Assembly (NCBI GenBank): GCA_021796835.1
Contig: JAKABO010000005.1
Coordinates: 41,174-105,173 of the forward strand
Reading direction: 5' to 3'
Length of the DNA stretch: 64,000 nt
Source: Pseudomonadota bacterium
GTDB lineage: Bacteria > Pseudomonadota > Gammaproteobacteria > Burkholderiales > Ferrovaceae
Shown here: piece by piece, positions 10,096 through 19,526 of the stretch
Layout of the letters: every line of letters begins with the position of its first letter
Numbering within the stretch: position 1 is the first letter of the stretch
Translations under genes and position numbers: made by a program
The notes under the pieces: generated by a model
Databases searched by the model: none
The model's input: only the letters and a program-made list of their open reading frames with translations
What the model was told of the DNA's origin: nothing

Positions 10096-11523
10096 ATGCA
10101 ATCATTTGATCTGGTGGTTATTGGTGCGGGACCTGGCGGGTATATGGCGGCCTTGCGGGCCGCCCAGTTGGGGTTACGGGTGGCCTGTGTCGATGAGGGG
10201 GTCGATGCGCAACAGCGTCCCAGTCCGGGCGGAACCTGTTTGAACGTCGGGTGCATTCCTTCCAAGGCATTGCTGGAATCCTCTGCCCTGTATGCCCGGA
10301 TCACCGGGGAAGCGGCCGGGCATGGCATCGATGTCGGTTCCGTCCAACTGGACCTGGCGCGTATGCAGGCACGCAAGGAAAAGATCGTGCGACAGTTGAC
10401 TGCCGGGGTTGGTTATCTCCTCAAGAAAAATGGGGTGTCCTTCATACCGGGGCGCGCCAGTTTCAAGGGAAAAGAGGGTGAGCAGATCCATCTGACCGTT
10501 CATCGCGAGGGACAGGAAACGACGGACATCGCTGCCGCTCAGGTGATCATTGCGACCGGCTCGGTCCCTCGCACCCTGGAGGGCGTGCCCTTCGATCAGG
10601 AACGGATTCTTGACAGTACGGGTGGCCTGGCGTTGACCGCGGTACCCCGCCGGTTGGTGATCGTAGGGGCGGGAGTCATCGGACTCGAATTGGGGAGCGT
10701 GTGGCGACGCCTGGGCAGTTCGGTCACCCTGCTGGAAACCCAGGAGACTTTTCTTCCTGGCGCAGATCAGGAGGTGGCACAGCAGGCCCTGAAAATCCTG
10801 ACCCAATCCGGCCTCAGATTCGAGTTTGGGATTCATCTGGAAGCGGTTGAAAAAACAACAGAATCACTGGTACTGACGTATACGCGTGGGGAGGAATCCC
10901 TGCAACTTGACGCAGACGTTCTGATACTCGCGGTGGGGCGCTGTCCCAATACCGCAGGATTGGACCTGGGACGGGTAGGGCTGGTACCCGATGCGCAGGG
11001 CCGCATTCCTGTGGATGCCCATTGCCGGACGCCGGTAGCGGGCGTGTGGGCGATTGGCGATGTGGTACGGGGCCCCATGTTGGCCCACAAGGCGGAAGAA
11101 GAGGGCGTGGCCGTGGCCGAGCGTCTGGCGGGTCAGTTGCCCGAGGTGAATCTGGCCCATATTCCTGCAGTCATCTACACCGAGCCCGAATTGGCCTGGG
11201 TCGGATGGACCGAGGAAGCTGCCCAGGCAGCGGGGCGGGCTGTGCGTATCGGGCGTTTTCCTTTTCAGGCCAATGGCCGAGCCAAGGTGCGCGGGGCTCC
11301 TCAGGGCCTGGTCAAGGTCATTGCCTGCGCCGCCACGGACCGTATCCTGGGGGTTCATATCCTGGGCCCGGAGGCTTCCGAATTGATCGCCGAAGCCGTG
11401 GTCGCTCTTGAATTTCAGGCCTCCAGCGAAGATCTGGCGCGCATCGTCCATGCCCATCCTTCCCTCAGTGAAGCCCTGCGCGAAGCCTGTCTGGGCGTGG
11501 ACGGGCGCACGCTCAACCTGTGA
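10096..11523 (+). CDS. lpdA: Dihydrolipoyl dehydrogenase (E3)
   Basis: E3 reoxidises the lipoyl groups of E2 with NAD+. The 475-residue protein has an N-terminal FAD motif GAGPGG and the redox disulfide in GGTCLNVGCIPSK (about residues 46-58). A second nucleotide motif GAGVIGLELG binds NAD. The C-terminal HAHPSLSEA supplies the His-Glu pair. No strong ribosome site is visible before the ATG. It closes the 2-oxoglutarate dehydrogenase set, 17 bases after sucB, and its stop overlaps the zapE start. Confidence 0.95.
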   Translation: MQSFDLVVIGAGPGGYMAALRAAQLGLRVACVDEGVDAQQRPSPGGTCLNVGCIPSKALLESSALYARITGEAAGHGIDVGSVQLDLARMQARKEKIVRQLTAGVGYLLKKNGVSFIPGRASFKGKEGEQIHLTVHREGQETTDIAAAQVIIATGSVPRTLEGVPFDQERILDSTGGLALTAVPRRLVIVGAGVIGLELGSVWRRLGSSVTLLETQETFLPGADQEVAQQALKILTQSGLRFEFGIHLEAVEKTTESLVLTYTRGEESLQLDADVLILAVGRCPNTAGLDLGRVGLVPDAQGRIPVDAHCRTPVAGVWAIGDVVRGPMLAHKAEEEGVAVAERLAGQLPEVNLAHIPAVIYTEPELAWVGWTEEAAQAAGRAVRIGRFPFQANGRAKVRGAPQGLVKVIACAATDRILGVHILGPEASELIAEAVVALEFQASSEDLARIVHAHPSLSEALREACLGVDGRTLNL

Positions 11524-12614
11524 GTTTTCCTGTGCACGGTCCCCTGCAATGGTACCAGTCGTTTCAGACCCGACCGGATTATCGAACCGACACGCTTCAA
11601 TGGCCGGTGGTGGAAAAGTTGCAGGCGTTATACGATGCCCTGGTGGAATTCAAGGAATACCGCCAGACCCTGCTGGCCCGCACCTTCGGCAACCGGCGCC
11701 CCCCGCGCGGAATCTACCTGTACGGGGCGGTGGGCAGAGGTAAGACCGTCCTCCTGGACGCTTTTTTTTCTACCTTGCCCTACCAACGCAAGAAAAGGTT
11801 GCACTTCCATGAATTCATGGCACAAGTGCATGAGCGACTCAACCAGTTGCAAGGTCAGGAAGACCCGCTCCGGCGGGTGGCAGCGGAATGGGTCGTGGAA
11901 ACCCGGATCCTCTGCTTCGATGAATTTCAGGTCAGCGACATCGCCGACGCCATGATCCTGCAGCGCTTGCTGGAAACGCTGATCGAATGGGGGGCCGTGT
12001 TGGTCCTGACTTCGAACCATGCACCTGAAGACCTGTATCCCAACGGATTGCAACGGGAACGTTTTTTCCCCACCATCGCCTTGATCCGTGAACATCTCGA
12101 CGTGATTGAACTGAAGGGGAACCAGGACCATCGCCAGGATGAGGCAGGGACCTCGCCCCATTACCTGTACCCCCTGGATGTCGCGACGCACAGCCGTTTC
12201 GAAGCGCATTTCCGGCAGTGTTGTCCCCATCCCGAAACGCGGGCCTACCTGCGCCTCATGGAGCGTATCGTTCCGGTGCGGGGGATCTGCGAACGTACGG
12301 TCTGGTTCGACTTTGGCGTGCTTTGCGGGTCTGCCCGGTCCCAACGGGATTATCTGGAACTGGTTGCAGACTTCGATACCCTGTATTTGTCCGATGTTCC
12401 CCTGCTGACGGATAAAATGCGCGATGTCGCCCAGCGTCTGGTCTGGTTGGTGGACGTGTGTTACGACAAGGGCGTAACGATGATGGTATCAGCCGCGCTG
12501 CCGCCGGCCGAACTGTATCCCGCCGGCATGAAAAGCGGCGACTTCCGGCGTACCGTCAGTCGCCTGCAGGAAATGCAGGGGGCTGACTGGCCAAAACTCA
12601 GGCGGGGAGAATGA
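11520..12614 (+). CDS. zapE: Cell division ATPase ZapE (AFG1/LACE1 family)
   Basis: ZapE is an AFG1-type P-loop ATPase associated with the division ring in E. coli. The 364-residue protein has a Walker A GAVGRGKT near residue 71 and a Walker B-like CFDEFQVSDIADAM further on. The start is a GTG that overlaps the lpdA stop (GTGA), so it is probably translationally coupled. It follows lpdA at the end of the odh operon, an order I recognise from Betaproteobacteria. Its 3' end overlaps the convergent RidA-like gene by 17 bases. Confidence 0.9.
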   Translation: MSFPVHGPLQWYQSFQTRPDYRTDTLQWPVVEKLQALYDALVEFKEYRQTLLARTFGNRRPPRGIYLYGAVGRGKTVLLDAFFSTLPYQRKKRLHFHEFMAQVHERLNQLQGQEDPLRRVAAEWVVETRILCFDEFQVSDIADAMILQRLLETLIEWGAVLVLTSNHAPEDLYPNGLQRERFFPTIALIREHLDVIELKGNQDHRQDEAGTSPHYLYPLDVATHSRFEAHFRQCCPHPETRAYLRLMERIVPVRGICERTVWFDFGVLCGSARSQRDYLELVADFDTLYLSDVPLLTDKMRDVAQRLVWLVDVCYDKGVTMMVSAALPPAELYPAGMKSGDFRRTVSRLQEMQGADWPKLRRGE

Positions 12615-12990
12615 TGGCGTCGGCTTCGATTTCCACCAGCATCTCGGGATCGATCAGGCGTCTGACTTCCACCAGAGTGGTGGCCGGACGAATTTCGCCA
12701 AAATATTTGCCGTGGGCACGGGCAATTTTCTCCCACTGGTCGATCTGGGTGACGAAAATGCGCGTGCGGACCACATGAGCCAATTCGGCCCCGGCACGTT
12801 TCAAGGCCTGTTCGAGGTTGGCCAGCGCCTGCAAGGTCTGGGCTTCGGGATCCTCGGGTCCCACCAAGCGTCCATCGGCACCGGTTCCGGTCGTGCCGGA
12901 AACGAAGACTTGGGCACCAACCTTGACGGCACGGGAATAGCCAATGATGGGCTCCCAGGTGGAACCGCTGGAAATATTTTCTCGGGCCAT
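12598..12990 (-). CDS. RidA family protein (YjgF/YER057c/UK114)
   Basis: RidA-family proteins hydrolyse reactive enamine/imine intermediates, although some subfamilies lack this activity. From the ATG at 12990 (AAGGA ribosome site) it has 130 residues, the usual size. The core is present: VFVSGTTGTGADG, a LANLEQALKRAGA helix and RTRIFVTQID. The arginine of the RPATTLVEV segment is the catalytic arginine in active members. An upstream in-frame start at 13101 would overlap the opposite-strand cyclo-ligase gene. The gene sits alone between zapE (convergent) and the cyclo-ligase gene (divergent). Confidence 0.9.
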   Translation of the reverse strand: MARENISSGSTWEPIIGYSRAVKVGAQVFVSGTTGTGADGRLVGPEDPEAQTLQALANLEQALKRAGAELAHVVRTRIFVTQIDQWEKIARAHGKYFGEIRPATTLVEVRRLIDPEMLVEIEADAIILPA

Positions 12991-13069
12991 GGAATTATCC
13001 TTCATAATCTGATCAAAAAAATGACGCGGCATTGTACCGCACTCTGAATCAATCGCTCTGGATACGGTC

Positions 13070-13672
13070 ATGAATATTTCCCCCTCCTTGCTGGTCGACA
13101 AGAAGTCCCTGCGCCATTGGGCATTGCAGCAACGCGCCCAGATTCCGCCTGCCCAGCGCGAACGACGCAGTTTCGGCTTGCACCGCCTGCTCCAGGAGCA
13201 TCCACGTTTCCAGGCGGCTCAGGTCCTTCTGCTGTACGGATCGATGGGCTCGGAACCGAATACCTGGCCCCTTCTGCGCGCGACCCTCAAACAGGGGCGG
13301 TCCCTGGTATTGCCACGTATCGACCGTGACGCCCTGAACCTCTACCGGGTTCGGGATCTGGACACCGAACTGGGGCCTCCCGGTCTCTGGGGCCTGCGGG
13401 AACCCCTTCCGCACCTCTGTGATCCCGTGCGCCCGGAGACACTCGATTTCATCCTGGTTCCCGGCTTGCTCTTCGATGTGCAGGGAGGTCGCCTGGGATA
13501 TGGCGGCGGGTTTTATGACCGTCTGTTGCCTGAAGCCACCCGCGCCTGGCGTCTGGCCATGGCTTTTCACGAGCAATGTGTGGGGGTGGTTCCACGGGAG
13601 CCCCATGATCTGCCCGTTCACGAAGTATTGAATGACAAGGGGACGTTTTTCGTGACAACGGAACATCCATGA
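13070..13672 (+). CDS. 5-Formyltetrahydrofolate cyclo-ligase
   Basis: This enzyme converts 5-formyl-THF to 5,10-methenyl-THF with ATP and so returns stored C1 units to use. The 200-residue protein has the family's N-terminal basic segment ([12 protein letters not shown]). It ends with the hallmark GYGGGFYDR near residues 143-151, with the [11 protein letters not shown] strand just before it. It overlaps the next gene by four bases (ATGA). The nearby mtdA and fchA use the same methenyl-THF pool. It is the YgfA/FAU1 family. Confidence 0.92.
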   Translation: MNISPSLLVDKKSLRHWALQQRAQIPPAQRERRSFGLHRLLQEHPRFQAAQVLLLYGSMGSEPNTWPLLRATLKQGRSLVLPRIDRDALNLYRVRDLDTELGPPGLWGLREPLPHLCDPVRPETLDFILVPGLLFDVQGGRLGYGGGFYDRLLPEATRAWRLAMAFHEQCVGVVPREPHDLPVHEVLNDKGTFFVTTEHP

Positions 13673-14418
13673 GTGGAACAAAGGACACGGCTCTGGAGCG
13701 TGTTTCCAAGGTGATGGCTGCGCGCGGACTGTGTTCCCGGCGTGAAGCGGATCAGTGGATTCTTCAGGGCTGGGTGCTTCTGGACGGAAAAAAGATCCTG
13801 GAGTTGGGCACGAAAATGATGCCCCACCAGATCCTGACCGTGGCACCCGCTGCGCAACGCGCGCAGCGTCAATGGGCGACGGTGCTATTGCACAAACCCA
13901 TCGGCGTGGTGTCGGGACAGGCGGAAGAGGGGTATCGTCCGGCGGTGCAACTGGTGACTGCCGAAAATCGCTGGCGTGAAGATCCGGCAAAGGGAGGGTG
14001 GACCCCAGTTCTGACCCGTGGCCTGGCCCCGGCAGGAAGACTGGACATCGATTCCACGGGGTTGCTGGTCCTGACCCAGGATGGTCGTGTGGCACGGACG
14101 CTCATCGGGGCAGATTCCACGGTGGAGAAGGAATATCTGGTACGCGTATCGGGACATTTGTCTGCCCAGGGGTTGAAACTCCTCAACCACGGATTGTCCC
14201 TCGATGGTCGGGCACTGCGTCCCGCCCAGGTCGATTGGCAGAATTCCGATCAGTTACGATTTATCCTGAAGGAAGGGCGTAAACGCCAGATTCGGCGCAT
14301 GTGTGAATTGGTGGGGTTGAGGGTCACCGGTCTGAAGCGGGTACGGATTGGAAACGTGCGCCTGGGGGCGTTGCCTTTGGGACAATGGCGTCTGCTTGGG
14401 GAAGAAGAACATTTCTGA
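13669..14418 (+). CDS. RluF-like rRNA pseudouridine synthase
   Basis: This is an RsuA-type pseudouridine synthase that isomerises a uridine in rRNA. An N-terminal S4 RNA-binding domain ([15 protein letters not shown]) is followed by the catalytic domain. The catalytic aspartate lies in [14 protein letters not shown], and the C-terminal [13 protein letters not shown] motif follows. The KEYLVRVSG and PLGQWR segments look most like RluF, but RluB or RluE cannot be ruled out without alignment. It is 249 residues, starts at 13669 by ATGA overlap with the cyclo-ligase gene, and probably shares its transcript. Confidence 0.85.
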   Translation: MSGTKDTALERVSKVMAARGLCSRREADQWILQGWVLLDGKKILELGTKMMPHQILTVAPAAQRAQRQWATVLLHKPIGVVSGQAEEGYRPAVQLVTAENRWREDPAKGGWTPVLTRGLAPAGRLDIDSTGLLVLTQDGRVARTLIGADSTVEKEYLVRVSGHLSAQGLKLLNHGLSLDGRALRPAQVDWQNSDQLRFILKEGRKRQIRRMCELVGLRVTGLKRVRIGNVRLGALPLGQWRLLGEEEHF

Positions 14419-14431
14419 TGAGGACACTGAC

Positions 14432-16231
14432 ATGAATTATATCCCTCCGTTGAATGACATGGCCTTCGTGGTCAAGGAGTTGTTGGGACTCGAACCCCTG
14501 GCTGCCCTTCCGGGCGGCGAAGGGGCGGAAGCCGAGTTATTCGATGCCGTGCTGGCAGAATCGGCACGTCTGACCCAGGAAGTGCTGGTGCCCCTGAATC
14601 CCGTGGGCGATCACGAGCCTGCCCGTCTCGATAAGGGAAAAGTGATCACGCCACGGGGATTCAAGGCCGCTTACGAACAATTTCTGGCGGGCGGCTGGAA
14701 TGGTCTGACGGCCCCTGCGGATTTTGGCGGCCAGGGTCTGCCCTCCATTTTTGCCGCGCCTCTGGAAGAAATGTGGCATGGGGCCAACATGGCCTTCACG
14801 CTGGGGCCCCTGTTGACCCGTGGGGCCGTGGAAGCCATCGATTACGCGGGAACGGCGGCTCAGAAAGTGCGTTATCTGCCCAATCTGATCACGGGGCGCT
14901 GGATGGGGACCATGAACCTCACTGAACCTCAGGCCGGGTCGGATCTGGGGGCTTTGCGTACGCATGCCGTGCCCGCCGGGGACGGGAGCTACCGCCTCAC
15001 AGGCCAGAAAATTTTCATCACCTACGGGGATCAGGACTGGACGGAGAACATCATTCACCTGGTTCTGGCTCGTCTGCCCGATGCGCCTGCCGGCGTGCGT
15101 GGCCTGTCGCTCTTCATCGTGCCGAAGATCCTCCTGAATGACCAGGGAAACCTCGCTGAGCCCAATCAGGTGCGCACCGTTTCCCTCGAGCATAAACTGG
15201 GGATTCACGGCAGTCCCACCTGCATGCTCAGTTATGGGGATGAAGGGGGCGCCTGGGGAGAATTGCTGGGAGAACCCCACCGCGGCCTGGAGTTGATGTT
15301 CGTCATGATGAATGCGGCGCGTTTCTCCGTGGGCGTGCAGGGATTGGCCATTGGCGATCGGGCCTGCCAGGGGGCCCTGGAATATGCCCGCACGCGTATT
15401 CAAGGCTTGCCGGTGGGGGAAAGCCAACTGCAACCCATCGTTCATCATCCCGATGTACTGCGCATGCTGGCAGAAATGGAGGCGCGTCTGCAGGCAGGGC
15501 GTACCCTGGCCTATTATGCGGGCTGGATGATCGACCAGGCACACCTTGAAACCGACCCCCAGCGTAAGGCCCGGGCGCAGCGTCGTTCCGATCTGCTGAC
15601 TCCTCTGGTGAAAGGGCATTGTACGGAATTGGGGGTCTGGGCCAGCAATGTGGCCTTGCAGGTTTTTGGCGGGATGGGCTTCATCGAGGAGACGGGGGCT
15701 GCCCAGCATTACCGGGATGCCCGGATCACCACCATCTACGAGGGTACTACGGGAATTCAGGCCAATGATCTGGTGGGGCGCAAACTCTGGCGTGACCAGG
15801 GCTTGGCTGTGCGCGAACTCCTCGAAGAAATTTCTGCGACCCTGAAAGAACTTCAGGAGGAGGGGAAAGTCGGGGCGACGGTGCTTCAGGCGCTGGCAGA
15901 AGTACTGAAATTGACGGCACAAGCGACTGAACGGCTGCTGCGCCAGGGCGCGACAGATCCGCGCTGGGGGCTGGGCGTGGCGGTTCCTTATCTGCATCTG
16001 CTCAGTTATTGCGTGAGCGCCTGGTGGATGGCGCGCAGCGCACGGGTTGCGGCCTGGGGCAGGGGGGGATTACCCGCCGAATTCTATCGATACAAGCAGA
16101 ATGTCGTATCATTCTACGCTGCTCATGTCTTGCCCCAGGCTCTGGTACTGGCCCGCCAAATCGAGGCGCCTGGGGATCTGCTTGAGTCCCTGCGTTCCGG
16201 CATGGCGGGGGATGGAACGGTAATACATTGA
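14432..16231 (+). CDS. Acyl-CoA dehydrogenase, DmdC-like (about 600 residues)
   Basis: This FAD enzyme oxidises an acyl-CoA to the enoyl-CoA and passes electrons to ETF. The ATG at 14432 gives 599 residues. The frame is open upstream, but that part lies inside the previous gene. Visible family segments include NLTEPQAGSDLGAL, GQKIFITYGDQD and the catalytic-glutamate segment IYEGTTGIQANDLVG. A C-terminal extension marks the long class that includes 3-methylthiopropanoyl-CoA dehydrogenase (DmdC). The true substrate cannot be read from sequence alone. The ETF-quinone oxidoreductase 1.5 kb downstream is a plausible electron partner. Confidence 0.88.
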   Translation: MNYIPPLNDMAFVVKELLGLEPLAALPGGEGAEAELFDAVLAESARLTQEVLVPLNPVGDHEPARLDKGKVITPRGFKAAYEQFLAGGWNGLTAPADFGGQGLPSIFAAPLEEMWHGANMAFTLGPLLTRGAVEAIDYAGTAAQKVRYLPNLITGRWMGTMNLTEPQAGSDLGALRTHAVPAGDGSYRLTGQKIFITYGDQDWTENIIHLVLARLPDAPAGVRGLSLFIVPKILLNDQGNLAEPNQVRTVSLEHKLGIHGSPTCMLSYGDEGGAWGELLGEPHRGLELMFVMMNAARFSVGVQGLAIGDRACQGALEYARTRIQGLPVGESQLQPIVHHPDVLRMLAEMEARLQAGRTLAYYAGWMIDQAHLETDPQRKARAQRRSDLLTPLVKGHCTELGVWASNVALQVFGGMGFIEETGAAQHYRDARITTIYEGTTGIQANDLVGRKLWRDQGLAVRELLEEISATLKELQEEGKVGATVLQALAEVLKLTAQATERLLRQGATDPRWGLGVAVPYLHLLSYCVSAWWMARSARVAAWGRGGLPAEFYRYKQNVVSFYAAHVLPQALVLARQIEAPGDLLESLRSGMAGDGTVIH

Positions 16232-16239
16232 GGAATATG

Positions 16240-17109
16240 ATGAAAAAATTGCTTTATCAGTTGGATACGGACCTTCTGCCGTCCGTTTTCGACAACGTGG
16301 TTGCCCATGATGGGGGTGCCGATCAAGTGATTCCCTACGCCGGAATCACGCCCGACAATGTTGGTCCCCTGGTGGAAGGGGCAATTTTTACCCGTGCACC
16401 CAGGGATAAAAAAAATACGGCCATCTTTGTGGGCGGAAGTGATCTGGTGGCGGGAGAATCCCTTCTGGCAGCCATCCAGAATAAATTTTTTGGCAAGTTC
16501 CGGGTTTCCCTGATGCTCGACAGCAATGGCGCCAATACGACGGCAGCGGCCTGTGTGGCCTGGCTGACCCAAGGTCGTTCGGTTGTGGGTAAACAGGCGA
16601 TCGTGCTGGGAGGGACGGGTCCGGTGGGACAACGGGTTGCCGTCATGTTGGGGCGGGCTGGCGCCGAAGTGACTGTGACGGGCCGTCAACTGGAGCGAAC
16701 CCGGCAGGTTTGTGCGCAACTCAACCAGCGTTTCGGATTGACGGTGGCCGCGCTGGCGGCTCCCGATCTGGAAAGCCGTGGACAAAGCATTCAGGGCAAG
16801 GAAATCGTGGTATCCACTGGTGCCTCCGGTGTGACCATGCTGGAGGAAACCCAGTGGGCGCAGGCAACCGGGCTGGAATTGATCGCCGATGCCAATGCTT
16901 CGCCGCCCGTGGGCATCGCTGGGATTGATAGGGCAGACCGGGCCACCCTTCGTCACGGCGTCCTCTGTTTTGGCCCTCTGGGCTTCGGAGCCCTCAAGTT
17001 GGCCCTGCATCGGGAATGCATCGGACGCCTGTTCGACAGCAATGATCTGGTGCTGGATGCGGAAGCGATTTTTGAGCGGGCCCGCACCTTGCTGGCCGCT
17101 CCCCTTTAA
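16240..17109 (+). CDS. mtdA: NADP-dependent methylene-tetrahydrofolate/methylene-H4MPT dehydrogenase (MtdA)
   Basis: MtdA oxidises methylene-THF (or methylene-H4MPT) to the methenyl form with NADP+. The 289-residue protein matches MtdA better than MtdB. It has the KLLYQLDTDLLPSVFD start, FFGKFRVSLMLDSNGANTTA, the nucleotide-binding LGGTGPVGQR and the C-terminal LKLALHREC segment. The start follows an AGGA site; an ATG one codon earlier is possible and a TTG at 16228 is not needed. It starts eight bases after the acyl-CoA dehydrogenase stop and is followed by fchA, the pairing known from Methylobacterium. FolD is a different family. Confidence 0.88.
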   Translation: MKKLLYQLDTDLLPSVFDNVVAHDGGADQVIPYAGITPDNVGPLVEGAIFTRAPRDKKNTAIFVGGSDLVAGESLLAAIQNKFFGKFRVSLMLDSNGANTTAAACVAWLTQGRSVVGKQAIVLGGTGPVGQRVAVMLGRAGAEVTVTGRQLERTRQVCAQLNQRFGLTVAALAAPDLESRGQSIQGKEIVVSTGASGVTMLEETQWAQATGLELIADANASPPVGIAGIDRADRATLRHGVLCFGPLGFGALKLALHRECIGRLFDSNDLVLDAEAIFERARTLLAAPL

Positions 17110-17156
17110 GAACTTTTTTCTCGCACGCGCGGGAAGCACCGATTTCAGGAGTGATG

Positions 17157-17780
17157 ATGACGACACAATCCATTGCGGATTTTTTGGAAGAATTGGCCAG
17201 TGCAACGCCGACCCCTGGGGGGGGCGGTGCCGCAGCCTTGATGGGTGCCATGGGCGCCGGTTTGATCGCCATGGTGGCCCAGGTCACGGTGGGCAAAAAA
17301 GGGCAGGATACGCAGTTTCCGGAAATGGAACGGCAAATCGGGGAGGCGGACGCGCTGCGCCGGGAGTTTACGACCATGATCAGCGCTGATGCGGCGGCTT
17401 TCGATGGGCTGATGAGCGCTTTCAAGTTGCCCAAGGACAGCGTGGAAGCCATCGATCGTCGTGCAGCCATCATCCAGCAGGGGTATCAGGCCGCCACGGA
17501 AGTCCCCCTGTCCTGCATTCGCGCCTGTTTGCGCGGCCTTGCCCTGGCGCGCCGTTCGGCCGAGCAGGGGCATCGCAATGTGCTCAGCGACAGTGGGGTG
17601 GCGGTTCACGCGCTGCTGGCGGCACTTCGAAGTGCCATTCTCAATGTCCAGATCAACGTGCCAGCCATCAAGGATCAGGCTTTCGTCGATGCTGCCCTGA
17701 ATGAGGTCCGGGCGGCAGAGGAGGAGGCCGGTGCCAGCGCGGGGATGACCTTGGCTGTGGTCACGGCCCGTCTGTCCTAG
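17157..17780 (+). CDS. fchA: Methenyltetrahydrofolate cyclohydrolase FchA
   Basis: FchA converts methenyl-THF to 10-formyl-THF. The protein has 207 residues and belongs to the formiminotransferase-cyclodeaminase-like family. It has the family signature SATPTPGGGGAAALMGAMG near residue 16 and an all-helical pattern. Three start codons run in a row (GTG ATG ATG at 17151-17159). The AGGAG site at 17147-17151 best suits the ATG at 17157. It lies 47 bases after mtdA, and its end overlaps the convergent ETF-QO gene by four bases. Confidence 0.9.
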   Translation: MTTQSIADFLEELASATPTPGGGGAAALMGAMGAGLIAMVAQVTVGKKGQDTQFPEMERQIGEADALRREFTTMISADAAAFDGLMSAFKLPKDSVEAIDRRAAIIQQGYQAATEVPLSCIRACLRGLALARRSAEQGHRNVLSDSGVAVHALLAALRSAILNVQINVPAIKDQAFVDAALNEVRAAEEEAGASAGMTLAVVTARLS

Positions 17781-19414
17781 AGGTTGGGGTATTGAGGGCC
17801 GCTTCCGCCTTCGGGAGGAACCCAGCGGATGTTCTGTTGGGGGTCCTTGATATCACAGGTCTTGCAGTGGATGCAGTTGGCCGCATTGATTTGCAGGTGT
17901 CGTTCCGGCGTGCCTGAGTTCACGATCTCGTAAACGCCTGCAGGACAATAGCGAGTTTCCGGCGAGCGATAGATTTCCCAGTTGACGGTGAGGGCTTTTT
18001 TCGGGTCAGCCAGAATCAGGTGATCCGGTTGGGTTTCTTCGTGGGTGGTTTGCGCCAGGAATACCGAAGAGGGTCGATCGAAGGTCAGTTTGCCATCGGG
18101 TTTGGGGTAGGGAATGGGGGTACAGGCGCTGGCGGCGCGCAGGGTCTGATGATCGGCGTGGGCGTGAGAAAGCGTCCAGGGCGCCCGGCCACGCCAGACC
18201 CAGGTGTCCAGGGCCGCATGAATCAGGCCAGGGATCAGCCCCCAGCGGAAACCGGGGCGCAGGTTGCGTACGGCTTTCAGTTCCTGGCCGACCCAGGAAG
18301 TGCGCAAGGCGGGTTCGAAAAGGGTGCATTCCGTTCGTTGCGGGCGGTCATTCAGATGTTCGTAAAGGGACTCCGCGGCGATCATTCCGGATTTGAGCGC
18401 GGTGTGACTCCCCTTGATCTTGCCGACATTGAGAAACCCTGCGCTGTCTCCGATCAGAATCCCGCCCGGGAAACTGAGACGGGGAATGGACTGCCATCCC
18501 CCTTCGTTGAGCGCGCGGGCTCCGTAGGCCATCCGCCGCCCTCCCTTGAACAGGTCGCGCAGGGCCGGGTGGGTTTTAAAGCGCTGGAATTCTTCGAAAG
18601 GATCGAGGTAGGGATTCGTGTAATCCAGTCCGACCACGAACCCAACGGACACCCGTCGGTCATCCAGATGATAGATCCAGGACCCGCCGTAGGTACGGGA
18701 GTCCAACGGCCAACCGACCGTATGGGTGACCTGTCCGGGGTGGTGCAGGGGCGAGTCCACTTCCCAGATTTCCTTGAGTCCCAGACCATAGGTTTGGGGT
18801 TGGGCGTCCGCCGACAAGGAAAAACGTTCGTTCAACTGACGTGCCAGAGATCCCCGGCAACCTTCTGCAATCACGGTCTGGCGGGCTCGCAACTCCATTC
18901 CAGGCTGAAAGCGGGCGCTGGGTTGACCATTCCTGAGTCGCCCCACATCGCCCGTCAATACCCCCTGAACTTCCCCCTCGGAGCCCAGCAATAGGTCCGT
19001 GGCTGCAAATCCGGGGTAGATTTCCACGCCCATGGCTTCGGCCTGGAGGGCCAGCCATTTGCACACCTCCCCCAAACTGACGATATAGTTGCCCGCATTA
19101 TGGAGCTGCGGCGGCGTGGGAAGACGACAGGCACGGCGTTCGGACAGCAATAAAAACCGGTCTTCCGTGACAGCGGTGATCAGGGGGGCACCGCGCTGTT
19201 TCCAGTCGGGAAAAAGTTCGCTGAGGGCGCGGGGCTCCATGACGGCACCGGAAAGGATATGGGCGCCCACTTCGGCACCTTTTTCCAGGACGCATACGGA
19301 AAGTTCCTGGCCCCGGGTCTGGGAAAGTTGCTTCAGGCGAATGGCACAGCCCAGTCCGGCCGGGCCAGCGCCCACAACGACCACGTCATACGTTAAACTG
19401 TCTCTTTGGGTCAT
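17777..19414 (-). CDS. Electron transfer flavoprotein-ubiquinone oxidoreductase
   Basis: ETF-QO takes electrons from ETF and reduces ubiquinone at the membrane, linking acyl-CoA dehydrogenases to respiration. The 545-residue protein has an N-terminal FAD motif GAGPAGLGCAIRL, the VGAHILSGAVMEPRAL segment and a membrane-associated middle. The C-terminal [4Fe-4S] cysteines lie in RYCPAGVYE and NAANCIHCKTCDIKDP. No etfAB genes are in the window. It stands alone on the minus strand, divergent from rpoE, next to the acyl-CoA dehydrogenase operon. Confidence 0.95.
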   Translation of the reverse strand: MTQRDSLTYDVVVVGAGPAGLGCAIRLKQLSQTRGQELSVCVLEKGAEVGAHILSGAVMEPRALSELFPDWKQRGAPLITAVTEDRFLLLSERRACRLPTPPQLHNAGNYIVSLGEVCKWLALQAEAMGVEIYPGFAATDLLLGSEGEVQGVLTGDVGRLRNGQPSARFQPGMELRARQTVIAEGCRGSLARQLNERFSLSADAQPQTYGLGLKEIWEVDSPLHHPGQVTHTVGWPLDSRTYGGSWIYHLDDRRVSVGFVVGLDYTNPYLDPFEEFQRFKTHPALRDLFKGGRRMAYGARALNEGGWQSIPRLSFPGGILIGDSAGFLNVGKIKGSHTALKSGMIAAESLYEHLNDRPQRTECTLFEPALRTSWVGQELKAVRNLRPGFRWGLIPGLIHAALDTWVWRGRAPWTLSHAHADHQTLRAASACTPIPYPKPDGKLTFDRPSSVFLAQTTHEETQPDHLILADPKKALTVNWEIYRSPETRYCPAGVYEIVNSGTPERHLQINAANCIHCKTCDIKDPQQNIRWVPPEGGSGPQYPNL

Positions 19415-19460
19415 GGATCATGGCAGAGGAATCAAGGTAGGTAATTATACCCACACTTGG

Positions 19461-19489
19461 GGAACCAATTGGATGAGGAAATGGTCCAC
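19461..19489 (+). promoter_or_regulatory. Candidate sigma-E-type promoter for rpoE (autoregulation)
   Basis: GGAACCA at 19461-19467 resembles the sigma-E/AlgU -35 GGAACTT. TCCAC at 19485-19489, 17 bases later, resembles the -10 (TC..A). It lies 38 bases before rpoE, where an autoregulatory promoter is known in other species. The -10 match is partial. Confidence 0.4.
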
Positions 19490-19526
19490 GAATGACAGGA
19501 CACGAAACCACAACAAGGAAGATGCC

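Noticed and set aside
16228..16239. TTG start for mtdA overlapping the acyl-CoA dehydrogenase stop
   Set aside because: An AGGA site sits between this TTG and the ATG at 16240, so the ATG is the better start.
16240..17109. MtdB instead of MtdA
   Set aside because: The N-terminus (KLLYQLDTD), the LDSNGANTTAAA block and the neighbouring fchA fit MtdA; MtdB has a different N-terminus and segment order as I recall it.
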